Assembly (NCBI GenBank): GCA_001606155.1
Contig: LODT01000034.1
Coordinates: forward strand, 597,665-661,664
Source of the DNA: Tieghemostelium lacteum
Lineage: Eukaryota; Evosea; Eumycetozoa; Dictyosteliales; Raperosteliaceae
Reading direction: 5' to 3'
Length of the DNA stretch: 64,000 bases
The notes beneath the pieces were generated by a model. It made no database searches and was not told the origin of the DNA. It was given only the letters and a program-made list of their open reading frames with translations. Numbering within the stretch: position 1 is the stretch's first letter; each line of letters begins with the position of its first letter. The translations under genes were made by a program, and so were the position numbers. This document shows, in pieces, positions 44,692 to 55,150 of this stretch.

Positions 44692-45358
44692 ATGAGTGGA
44701 AACAATAGTAACGATTACAACAGTGCATCTTTAACTGCAACTGAAAGCAAACCAGCTACAGGTCACGAATTGAATAAATACATTGACGAAATTATGTCAA
44801 AAATGCCAAAGGTATTTGATAATGATGACACAAAGAATTTATACGAAAGAGAAGATGAAACTATTTGGACACCATTAGCTAGAAGATTAATTTCATTTAA
44901 AAACCACTCTACTGAAATTGCACCAGTATGTATTTCATTACTTCCAACACTTATAGATAACTTCAAGAATTATCATTGACATTAAATGATATTTGATGAC
45001 ATATGTATCATTACAGAAAGTATGTGAAAATGTTGATAAATCATTTACAACAGTTTCAAAATCATTAGTTGAGGCAGTTGATGTTGTAGAACTCCGTGAA
45101 AATTATAGAAAAGGTAAAGAAATGGTTAAAAAGACACCACCAGCAGCAATTGTAGCAACAGCAACTATTCTTCCCATTTTATTTTTATTCAAAACTCCAA
45201 CAACACTCTCTAAACTCAAATACCCAATTTTAGCAACTATTGGTTTTGGTGTATCTTCACACTATTATTACCCAGAACTAATGTCAGAGGTCAGTAAAAA
45301 AACTATTGATTTATATAAAAAATATGCATCTCCTTCCTCATCCAACACATCACAGTAA
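44692..45358 (+). CDS. Probable mitochondrial membrane protein, MIC26/27-like
   Basis: Two exons (44692..44925 and 45017..45358; intron 44926..45016), 191 residues. The N-terminal half is polar and acidic. The second half has LVEAVDVVELRENYRKGKEMVKKTPPAAIV, two hydrophobic stretches (AAIVATATILPILFLF and YPILATIGFGVSSHYYY) and a final amphipathic YPELMSEVSKKTIDLYKKY. That order resembles the apolipoprotein-O-like MICOS subunits MIC26/MIC27, which shape cristae, but no targeting peptide is clear and the match is weak. Small size and a two-TM layout could equally fit another organelle membrane protein. Confidence 0.4.
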
Positions 45359-45466
45359 AATGAGGTATAGAGAATGTACAAACGAGATAATTACAATATA
45401 AACAATATAGTATATAGCAATAGTTATAATAATGGATAGATTTATTAGTATATACACATTTTTGTT

Positions 45467-46474
45467 TTAAAAATTAAAACTCTTTATAACCACTTTTCCT
45501 TTGTTGGCATTGGATTCTAGGTATTTGTGAGCTTCTTGAATCTCAGTATAATCAAATACCTTATCAATAATTGGTTTTAATTGACCAGATTGGAAAAGCT
45601 CTAGACATTTGGATTCAAATTGTTTAATGAGACCAGTTTTGTATTCATTAGTACGATTTCTCAGTGTGGAACCTTTGATTGTCAGACGTTTGGACAAGAT
45701 ACTTCCTATATCAGCTCCATGTTCATCTTTTACAGAGGCACCTGATAGGAGACCTTGAATGACCATAGTTCCATCCATTTCCAGTGATTTCATATTCTGA
45801 TTCCAATATTTTGAACCTACATAATCAAAGATTACAGAGACACCTTTTTTATCAGTGATATCACTGACTACAGGTACAAATGATTCTGTTGTTTTATAAT
45901 TAATAGTATGTGTGCATCCTAGTGATTTAATAAAGTCTTCTTTTTCTTTACTTCCACAGGTACCTATAATCTTTGTGGATTCAGATACTTTGGCTAATTG
46001 AATGAGTGCTGTACCTACACCGCTGGCAGCTGCATGTATCATTATAGAGTGGTGAGGTTGAACTTGTGCCAACAGATGAAATGCTTGAAATGCTGTTAAC
46101 CAAGCTTCTGGAATTGCAGCACCTTGCTCAAATGTCATATGAGAAGGTAGGGGCATTAAATGCTGTTGTTGAATAATACAATATTCACCATAGGCTCCAC
46201 CACCTACTAATCCAAAAACTCTATCACCTTTTTTAAATAGGTCATTGTTATGACATTCTTCTACTATACCTGACATTTCTAAACCTAGAATATCAGAGTC
46301 ACCTGGTGGTGGAGGGTATCTACCAAGTCTCTGTAAGATATCAGCTCTGTTTAATGCAAAGCTTTTTACTTTTACCAATACCTCATTGGCTTTAGGTACA
46401 GGTTTTGGACAAGTTCCAATAAATAAATTTTCAACACCTCCAAAGGATTTTAATAGAATTGATTTCATTGACAT
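45467..46474 (-). CDS. NADPH:quinone oxidoreductase, PIG3-like
   Basis: Single exon, 335 residues, a zinc-free medium-chain reductase. The PIG3/TP53I3 signature LNRADILQRLGRYPPPPG..SDILGLEMSG lies at about 43-70. AASGVGTALIQLAK near 150-163 is the NADPH-binding glycine-rich turn, and GKVVIKS closes the domain. PIG3-type enzymes reduce quinones by one electron using NADPH. Cytosolic or mitochondrial location is not evident; no presequence is seen. Complete with no broken motif. Confidence 0.93.
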   Translation of the reverse strand: MSMKSILLKSFGGVENLFIGTCPKPVPKANEVLVKVKSFALNRADILQRLGRYPPPPGDSDILGLEMSGIVEECHNNDLFKKGDRVFGLVGGGAYGEYCIIQQQHLMPLPSHMTFEQGAAIPEAWLTAFQAFHLLAQVQPHHSIMIHAAASGVGTALIQLAKVSESTKIIGTCGSKEKEDFIKSLGCTHTINYKTTESFVPVVSDITDKKGVSVIFDYVGSKYWNQNMKSLEMDGTMVIQGLLSGASVKDEHGADIGSILSKRLTIKGSTLRNRTNEYKTGLIKQFESKCLELFQSGQLKPIIDKVFDYTEIQEAHKYLESNANKGKVVIKSFNF

Positions 46475-46771
46475 TTTCTAAATGTAATAAAAATTAAAAA
46501 AAAATAATGTAAAGGGTGAACTTGTAAAATGAAAGTCACAAAAATTTAAAAAATAATTATTATTCTAGAATATCGCTTCAGTTTATGATGCTATTACTTA
46601 AAAACTATTACGTATTTTCGATACTATTTATATAATTGCCGACTTTTCCGGTCCATTCTTTGTATTAAAAAAAAATATAATTACTATTGCTATTTGTTAT
46701 GAGTTTGGGGTTATTGGTATTGTTGTTGTTGTTTAGTTTTAAAACCTAAAGTTTGTTATGTGATTATTATA

Positions 46772-47257
46772 TTATTTTAGAGCAGGGAGGCCCTGCATTC
46801 GATCATCATCATCTTCATTTTCTGTATATATTATCAATATTAGTATAGTTGTAATATCCCTGGTTAAGATTTGACATATATCATAATTTCATACCCTCTG
46901 TCATTTTAATTAATTCAAATAATGAACCTCCGTTCATTATATTACCTGTAGTATTATTTCCTGCTGGTTTTTGAGCTGATAACCTAAGGTTATTTTACAA
47001 TTAATATTCTGTATTCCTATTAATTCCAACAATACATTGAACCTTATTCCAATATAAACCTACATATTATTCATTTTATTATTAAAATTTGATAATGGGG
47101 TAGTTGTTGATTGTTCACCAACTTTCAAAAAAGTGTTTGAAGCAACAACCAATTGGTTTGATTTTAGTGATGAAAAGTTTGATGTTTTACTGAATACATT
47201 TGAGGTTTTATTGGTTAATTTAAGACCTCTTTGAATAACTCGACAAGTTTGGTTCAT
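46772..47257 (-). CDS. Small three-exon gene, probable mitochondrial protein of unknown function
   Basis: Exons 47257..47064, 46983..46895 and 46821..46772 (introns 46984..47063, 46822..46894) give 110 residues. The N-terminus is basic and Ser/Thr/Asn-rich (VIQRGLKLTNKTSNVFSKTS), like a mitochondrial presequence. The middle has GSLFELIKMTE and the acidic C-terminus reads ENEDDDDRMQGLPALK. Both splice junctions keep frame and use consensus sites, which supports a real gene despite the short length. I do not recognise the family. It lies between two unrelated genes and shares no motif with them. Confidence 0.55.
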
Positions 47258-47421
47258 GATCAGGTGCTGTGGCTTTGAAAAAAACTATTGTGAAAAAATG
47301 AATCAATCGATTTTTTTTTTCATAAAATAAAATTACAAAAATAGATAAATCATTAAAATTTCTACAATTTAATAGAATTAAAATATAAACATTTATATTT
47401 TATTTAACATCAAAAGTAATA

Positions 47422-48541
47422 TTACACCCCTTGGGTTGAATTATTATTACTATTGTTTTCTGGTGTATTATCTGACACGTGAATACTATTTTCCAAAACT
47501 ACTTTTTGTTCAATAGGTGGTTCTATATCTCTAGATTCCATATCATATGATCTCATTCCAGATTTTGTAGAAGAGGACATATCAAAATTTCTCTTTGAAC
47601 CACCAGATGAAGCACCACTACTTTGAGAGGAATCCTTAGAATTCAAATTTCTAACTCTTCTAAAGAACACATATTTCTTATAGTTTCCATTGGAGAGAAC
47701 CAACATGACTATAATCATTTGAGCAATCTCCACAAACCCAGTTATCATCAATGAAATTGGGAAATGGTTATATTCATTATCCAAAGCAAAATTAAATACA
47801 ATATCATGTGCTAGAATGATAACAACCATTCCAATACATGTTCCTAACAGTATCTTAGTTTTAAGAATCATTGCATCGTATTGAGTGAAATTTGCCTTTC
47901 TTTTATGCTTTTTCAGATTGTTTAAGAGTCTTTTACCATTAGTGAAAATTTGAATGAAAAATAGAATTAAAAATACAATGTAACCAATGGATTCCACTAA
48001 ACTTAGGTCCCTTTGAAGACATAAAATAGTTATAGGAACTTGGTAGCATAAAAATGCAAATGCCAATCCATAAGCTGTCAATAACAGTCTCTTTACAGGT
48101 ATAGTTCTAATTTCTTCAGTAATGAAAAATGAATATAATAATTGCATCCAAAATCCACCCACAAAACACCACGCTATCATTCCAAAAAATACACCCCAAC
48201 TATAGAAAAAGTAATATAAACTTCCTACTAAATATTCTGAAGGGTTATTATAAAATACACACATACTAACTATAGTTCCAAAATAGTTGTTTAAAGTTAG
48301 TATTTCAAGGTAAGGTTTAAAAATTTAAATCAAATTACATACCAACAGTTAGAAAACAAAATAGAGAATATGATAAAAATACAAAAAATCTAATATTGAT
48401 GTTCTTTTGTTGATAGATTATATTAGCTTCAAAAGTAGATTGTACTAAATTTAAAATACCAAAATAGAAAAATATAAATATTCTGATTCCCATCAGAGCA
48501 AATAATAATTGGTCTGTGGTATCATTTGTTGTATATGACAT
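47422..48541 (-). CDS. Seven-transmembrane protein (TOM1/TOM3/THH1-like)
   Basis: Two exons (48541..48343 and 48269..47422; intron 48270..48342), 348 residues with about seven hydrophobic segments (first near 11-36, last near 235-255), an extracellular or luminal N-terminus (MSYTTNDTTDQ) and a Ser/Asn-rich C-terminal tail of about 75 residues. The pattern resembles plant TOM1/THH1-type receptors and small 7TM families of amoebae. A ligand or G-protein link cannot be shown. The tail contains many Ser/Thr that could be phosphorylated. Family call is tentative. Confidence 0.5.
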
Positions 48542-49021
48542 TGTTTATAGTCAATGTATCTATAAATATATATATATATAAATTATTTGAAATAAAAGGT
48601 TGGAGGAAAAAGTAGTCGATAGATAGAACCTTTTAGTTTGATAAGTGGAGTATAATAGTATGTGTCAATAAAAAAATGATTTCATTTTATGAAAATATCT
48701 TATGTAATTTTCAACGTATTTTTTGGTGGTCTTGTTCTCATCCGACAATTGTGTTTTTATTTTAAAATAGTTTGGTAAAATATCCCCAAAGTTAATTTTT
48801 TTCAAATAAATACAGAGTGCAAAAGGTGGAATAAGGATCATCGGGAAAAATAATCAAAAAAAAAAAACTCAAAACCCTTCGTGAAAAGATAGATTTACAA
48901 AATTAAATAAAACTATAGTTTTTATATCACTTATAATTTAATTACAATACAAATGGGTGTTTTATTTTTTTTTAAGATTTTAAATATTTACTTGAGATTT
49001 AAATTGACAAGAGAGAAATGT
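48542..49021. other. Intergenic region, nothing seen
   Basis: 480 bp between the 7TM gene start and the formin stop. AT-rich with poly-A tracts near 48857-48867. No ORF, RNA gene or clear repeat. Confidence 0.4.
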
Positions 49022-52000
49022 TTAAATCTCAATTGAGTCAAGATCAACATCCACTTTTTTAGTTTGTCTTGGACCAGCACGTCTTCTGTTTTTGAAGGCA
49101 TCACCACTTGCGATGGTATTTAGGAGATCATCAACAACAGCCTCTGGAATAGCTTCTTCACCTTTTTGTTTTCTTTCTTCGGCCAATTTCTTCTTTTTAG
49201 CATCTTCCTCTTCTTTGAGTTTTTTGGCAGCTTCTCTTTTAGCAATTTTTTCAGCTTGGAGAGATGAGGCTTCATTGTCTTTTGCGGCTTTGTCATAGTG
49301 GTCAATGAATTTCAAAAACATTTGGAAGAATTCAGTTGGATCAATCTTTGGATCCTCACCAAAGAGGGTAGCCAAAGCTTTAAATTCAGCGTCGATTTGG
49401 TCAGCAGATTGTGAGATATGTTCAATATCAACAGAGGCATTGGAAACAAATTCAGAGAATTTCACTTTGAATGTGTCTTGGTCGTCTGTTTGTTGAATGC
49501 TTTCGACTGAGCTTTGAACTTGAGTGAAGTCTTTCTTGAGGGTAGCAACTTCACTTTGAAGTGTTGGTAATGAGACCTTGGATGCAGCTTCAACATGAGA
49601 GAGATCTTTGGCAAAATCAGCTAATTGAGGGAAATCCTTTTGTAAGACTCTGACTAGATAGTTGACAAGAGATTGTTTGTTATCAGTAGTCTTGGTATCA
49701 CTGAGTTTAGTAATAGTGTTGAGTTTGAAACCATAGGCACCACCTCTTGGTGTACCACCATTGATAAAGTTACCCAAAATCAAAACAACCTCGAGAATTT
49801 TAATAATTTTATCGGAGCTTGCTAATTCCTTGGTACCTTGTTTAAAGTTTTCAATGTCTAATTTGATATCGGCTTTCTTTGGATCATAGGCATACTTGAA
49901 TTTCATTGCTTGTAGACGTTGTTTAACTTGTGGGACGGAATGAATTTTCATGGAGAATTGTTCTGGTGGTCCGAGTTTTTGAGCATTGTCTTTATCTTGG
50001 TTGAGGAATTCATTAATGTTGGTAATATCATCATCAGATGGTAAGAAAGTGATCAATGATTGAATGTGGTTACCTTGGAATTGAGTTTCATCACCACGGA
50101 TAATGGCTTTACAAATTTCGTCAAATGATTTACCCTTGAATTGAGATAAAAAGATGGAAAGATTTTGACCAATCTTTGGATCCAAAATAGTAACTGGACC
50201 TGATCTCTTTGGTGCATTGGATTCTTTCTTTTCTACAACTTTAGCAGCAAATTGACTTTCAATATCTTTGTAATCCAAATTGATGTCTTTAGAGGTATCA
50301 ATTGTGAATTTACTGAAAACAGTACCTGCAATCTTTTTATCGTTCAAAGATACCCATTGTAGACCCTTCATCTTGGCTCCTGGTAATGGAATCTCTTTAC
50401 GTGGTGGAGCAGAGGCTTTCTTTGCACCAAACATTGGTGGTGGAGGTGGTCCTCCTCCTTTACCAAATGGTGGAGGTGGTGGGGGTGGTCCTCCGCCCAT
50501 CATTGGAGGTGGAGGTGGTGGAGGTGGTCCTCCTCCCATCATTGGGGGTGGAGGTGGTGGGGGTGGTCCTCCGCCCATCATAGGTGGAGGTGGGGGTGGT
50601 GGAGGTCCTCCTCCCATCATAGGTGGAGGTGGAGGTGGTGGTGGTCCTCCTCCAATTGGTGGGGGTGGTGGAGGTGGTGGTCCTCCAGTTGGGGTTTCAA
50701 CTGTAACATTTGAACCACTGCTAGCAGTTACACCATTAGCTTTCATTGATGCAATTTGTTCTTTGAGGTTTTTGATTTCGTCATCTTGTTTCTTAATAGC
50801 CTCTACCTTCTCTTCAAGTAGTTTTTGAGAGATTTCTTCATTCTTTTTGATCAAATCATTCTTTTCTTTAATTTCAATCTCTTGGATAGAAATCTTTTTG
50901 GTGAGATCTTGAGACTCCTTTTTAAGAGTTTCAATTTGAGCTTTCAATGGTAGTTCTTTAGCTTCTTGTTCACAAGTCAACAATAGATTTTCCAAAGGAA
51001 TATATTCATCACCATCTACACCAATTGATTTCTCATTCAATGAGATTTGTTTAATGATTCTTGATGCCAAAACCCAAGTTTTCAAACCATGATTATCGTC
51101 AATTGGCAACAATAAGAGATCCTTAACAATCTCTCTAAAAGTATCAATAAGACCAATGGTACGAATCTTGTCCAAAAGAGCCTTTAGTACATCGTCTACA
51201 GAATTGAGATTTAATCCTTTATACTCTACAAATCTCTCTGACATTTCTTTGTTATCTTTCTCTTCTTCATCCTCAAACACAGTAATTTGAGTATCTAAAG
51301 CTGGAGACTCATCATAAGAGTATTTAGAGAGATTTTCAATGAGATCCTTGATACCCAACCAATAGAACTCCTGTCTGAGTGCCAAACGAAGATCAATCTC
51401 AGATGGAGAATTGATAATTACATTGATAAATGACAAATATATAGACTTGGTTTTCAAAGATTCTTTGTTTTCCAAAATTCCTGGTTTGGATCTTAGAGCA
51501 TCTACCAAGGTTAAGAATCTTCTCTTTTCACCTCTGAAATTCTTGTAATTGTTCATGTACTCTATGATATCTCTGTGACCGATATACTGAACTTTTGGAG
51601 TATCTTTTAATGGTACAGCAGGTGGTTGATACAAACAAATAGTACTGAGCAATGCAATTGCCAATTCATTGACTCTTTCCTGTTTAGTAATTAATAAAAA
51701 AAAAAGAAAAAAGTGTTAAAAATGATGATTGATTTGTAGAAAAATCCTATAGTAGTTTATACATACATTGGAAGAACCCAAGCAAAGTGAAATGATTTTA
51801 AATGATTCTCTAATACTTAACATAAAGGAGATACCAATAGCATTGTTCATGAGATTTTTAATACAATTTAAGAATTCCAATTGTTGATTGAGTTGTTCAT
51901 CGTTTGGACTAAATTGAGCATCTTTGGTGAAATATTGTAAGAGTTCAACAATTTGAGAGACACCACCCTTTTTGAAGAATTCTCTGATCCAGTCCATACC

Positions 52001-53057
52001 ACGTGAACGTAAGGCTACAGAAAGATCTTTGAGAATATTGGATAGAGGTGGTTCCTCTTTTTGTGAGGAACTCATGGAAGGTGATTTTGAAAGGTTACTT
52101 GATGACAATGAATTTGGTGATGTGCTTTCAATTGGAGGTGTTCCACTGGTACTAGTAGCTGCACTACCAGCCAATGGTGATTGACTGCCAGTTACCAATA
52201 CATTTGGTGGCGGAGTACCAGGTGTTTGAGAGGTACCCAATTGACCTACGCTTCCACCTAATGATTTCTGACTGGTTGTCTTTACAATCTTTTTACCAAC
52301 CAATTCCTTCACCAGAATTAATGTGAAATGGTCTGGTGACTTTTCATTATTCAATTTACCCTTATGTTGTTCAATCAACTGAATCTTGTTTTGATAGGGT
52401 AGTTTTAACATCATCTCTTTGGCCTTTGGTTCAGTAGCCAATTGATCTACAAGTAAAAGGAACTGTTTCTCAACTTCTGCAATCTTCTTTTGTTCTTCCA
52501 TTTGTTTTTGTTTTTCAAATTCAGCTTTATCTCTACCAAAATCAATAGGTAACAGATTATATGTGATATCACCTTTACAATCTCCTTTAGAAATTGGGTA
52601 ACTTACAGGTAATGTATAATTACTACCTTCACCCAATATTAAATTCTGATTATCACTAATGGAAACCAGAGTTGCATATAATAATTTATCTCCTGAAAAT
52701 TTATTATGTTCATACAATTCAATTTCTAATTCTGGTTTTTTCTAAAATTAATTAAATAATAATAATAAATCATGTTAATAGACTAAATCTTTGAACAATA
52801 AAAATGGTTCTCTATATATATATATTTACATCAGGATATTTGTCACGTTTAATTTCAAATAGGCAAGTTTGATTCCATTCTGGTTCTTGTGATTTAGCTA
52901 CAACTTTAGTTTTAATGTATTTCTTTTTGTTACCCCAGGTCAGTTTGAGATAGGGACTACAAACAGCACCATCAGAACCAAGGATATTTTTACCCTTGTG
53001 GATAATGACCCTTAGATGAAAGAGTTTATCTTTATCTTTATTTTCTTTATCTGCCAT
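49022..53057 (-). CDS. C2-domain formin, ForA-like
   Basis: Three exons (53057..52830, 52741..51767, 51679..49022; introns 52742..52829, 51680..51766), about 1286 residues. An N-terminal C2 domain (about 8-120; SPYLKLTWGNKKKYIKTKVV) precedes a GBD/FH3 region (about 150-560), a coiled coil (about 650-710), FH1 with five GGPPPPPPPP-type repeats (about 735-820), an FH2 domain from KMKGLQWVSL (about 838) to about 1210, and a basic DAD end (RRRAGPR near 1274). Formins nucleate and elongate straight actin filaments with profilin. In D. discoideum the C2-bearing ForA acts at the cell rear and binds phosphoinositides; this gene has that layout, but orthology is inferred. Confidence 0.93.
50440..50690. 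repeat. Coding tandem repeat, formin FH1 polyproline array
   Basis: Five near-identical units of about 42 bp on the minus strand encode GGPPPPPPPPMMG-like blocks within the formin FH1 domain. Unit edges differ at synonymous positions, and the array is of a kind prone to slippage between strains. FH1 length governs how many profilin-actin complexes bind. Confidence 0.8.
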
Positions 53058-53330
53058 CTTTTTTGTGAATTCAAAAAATGATTGATATCAGAGAAATAAA
53101 CTGATCAGATAAAGACTTATAAGGATAAAAAGTGATTAAATATACAACAAAAATCTAGAAATAATAATTAAAAAAAAAAAAAAAAAAAAATTCACACCAC
53201 CCAAATGGGTTTTTTGCAATTCAAATAAAATTTACATTCATGAAAAATGTATTTTCTGTGATTAGTTTTTTTAATTAATTAAAATAATACAGTTTTATAT
53301 ACATTATTGTTACTTTAGTGATTTTTTTTT

Positions 53331-54920
53331 TTAAAATGGAGGACATTTATCAAGGTCTTTGTTATACTTGATTTGAGCTCTCTTACCTGGTTCCATAATT
53401 ACAAATGACAATGATTTTTTTAGAGCTTGGAATTCAGTTACTGTACAGATGCCAATTGAATCTACGTTATTGACATAATTGAATATTGGTTGTGTCATGT
53501 CTTTGTAAAAAAACTGAGAGAATTCGTTCTTTTTATCTAACCAAAACAGTTCAAAGTACTGTCCTGGATGGAGATTGGGTAGAGTGAATGGAATGTAATA
53601 TTGAATGATATCACATACAGTGTGTTTGTATTGTATAGTTAGATTGGAAATATGTTGATTAGTGAGTACTGAAACGATTTTAATGACTCTTGGTTGTTGT
53701 TGACATTCAACCTCTTTGAATAGTTTGATAAACATTGCTTTTAGTTCTTCATAGTCCATGGATTTTTGAATTTCCTTGTCAGCGTTAAAGGTGTGGGTGT
53801 GAGTGTGGTTGCTTTGTGAAGATGAAGAAACAGTTGAGGAACAATTGGAGGTGTATGGTGATGTCTCTGTAGATGGTTGAAATTGGGATTGGCTGATGGA
53901 CTGCTGCATCAGTTGATGTTGTTTCTCTAGAATTCTCTTCTTTGCCATGCTAGACCATACTTGAAAGAAGTCTTTATTAGATTGAATAACTGTCTTTTCA
54001 ATGATATTGGTCAGACCCCAAATGGATTTTGTGAATTTTACAGCTGTTGATACTCTTAGAACTGATTTATCTTGACCTTCTGGTTCTAGAGATATATAAT
54101 TTTCAACAGAAAAGTTGTCTCCATAAGGTACATCCCTGGAGACTGAACTAGTTTCCATAAAGTACCCATTGGTTTGAGTTCTTCTAATCTTTTGAACTTG
54201 AGTAACTGTTGCTACTTTAGGTCCAATTTTAAATGAAATTGGAGTTTTAAATGATAATACTCTCTCTTGATGGCATTCCAATGGACTTGTCTGCCATTGA
54301 CCTTCATTCATCTCCATGAAACCCATTTCCTTACTTACAAGCCCCCAGAAATCAGAGTCTATAATCAGTGTATAAAATCTAACACAACTAACATCAAACA
54401 CCTCGTTAACATAGGGTTGTAATTGTGAGATTTTAGATTGAGAGTTCATATCTTTACATTCTACAATATCTTTAGGTGTCAATTGTTGTTTATGGTTCAT
54501 GTCAATTGATAAGCTAGCTGGTGGTAATGGTGAAGATGGTGAAGTAGATGAAGGTGGAGGTGTTGTAGTAGTTTGTACATTTATTTCTATTTTATTATTA
54601 TTCTGTTGCTGTGGGTCAATATTTAATGTTGAGAAATTGGTAGTTGGTGGTACAATACTATTAATACAAGGTGATTGAAATCTAAAACGATTATTATCTA
54701 ATTCATGAACTGATTTCTCTAGTTTTGCATTAACAGAACTATCCCAACGTATAGAGGTATCATATCTAGGTGCTGTATTATCACAACTGATAATATTACC
54801 AGTTGTGATATCAAACATATCAAAATCATCTAAATTCTCAAAACCTAAATCGGCATCATTCTTATTTGTGTATATATTCTTATCAATAAAGTTACTACTA
54901 ATACTTGACTGTCTATTCAT
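53331..54920 (-). CDS. VASt-domain (StAR-like lipid transfer) protein
   Basis: Single exon, 529 residues. Residues about 175-330 form a VASt domain: FDVSCVRFYTLIIDSDFWG, PLECHQERVLSFKTPISFKIGPK, RTQTNGYFMETSSVSRDVPYGDNFSVENYI and AVKFTKSIWGLTNIIEKTV. VASt domains bind sterol and move it at ER-plasma membrane contacts. Unlike Lam/GRAMD proteins there is no GRAM domain before it and no membrane segment after it, so it looks soluble. N- and C-terminal regions are low-complexity or unrecognised, with a possible ubiquitin-like tail (about 405-505). No targeting signal. Confidence 0.72.
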   Translation of the reverse strand: MNRQSSISSNFIDKNIYTNKNDADLGFENLDDFDMFDITTGNIISCDNTAPRYDTSIRWDSSVNAKLEKSVHELDNNRFRFQSPCINSIVPPTTNFSTLNIDPQQQNNNKIEINVQTTTTPPPSSTSPSSPLPPASLSIDMNHKQQLTPKDIVECKDMNSQSKISQLQPYVNEVFDVSCVRFYTLIIDSDFWGLVSKEMGFMEMNEGQWQTSPLECHQERVLSFKTPISFKIGPKVATVTQVQKIRRTQTNGYFMETSSVSRDVPYGDNFSVENYISLEPEGQDKSVLRVSTAVKFTKSIWGLTNIIEKTVIQSNKDFFQVWSSMAKKRILEKQHQLMQQSISQSQFQPSTETSPYTSNCSSTVSSSSQSNHTHTHTFNADKEIQKSMDYEELKAMFIKLFKEVECQQQPRVIKIVSVLTNQHISNLTIQYKHTVCDIIQYYIPFTLPNLHPGQYFELFWLDKKNEFSQFFYKDMTQPIFNYVNNVDSIGICTVTEFQALKKSLSFVIMEPGKRAQIKYNKDLDKCPPF

Positions 54921-55150
54921 TTACCTGGTTTTTATAAATTAAATGAAAATTTTAATTTCTTTTAGTTTGGAGAAATGAGGGGTGAGTTAAATAATAATTT
55001 TATTTATAAAAAAATAATTTAATATATTCACAATAACCACCCACATTTTTATTATTATAACCAAATCGAATTTAGTTTAATATTATATAATCTAAAAATG
55101 AAAAATAGGGTGAGGTAGTATTAATAATATTTTTAATGCTAACATTTGTT

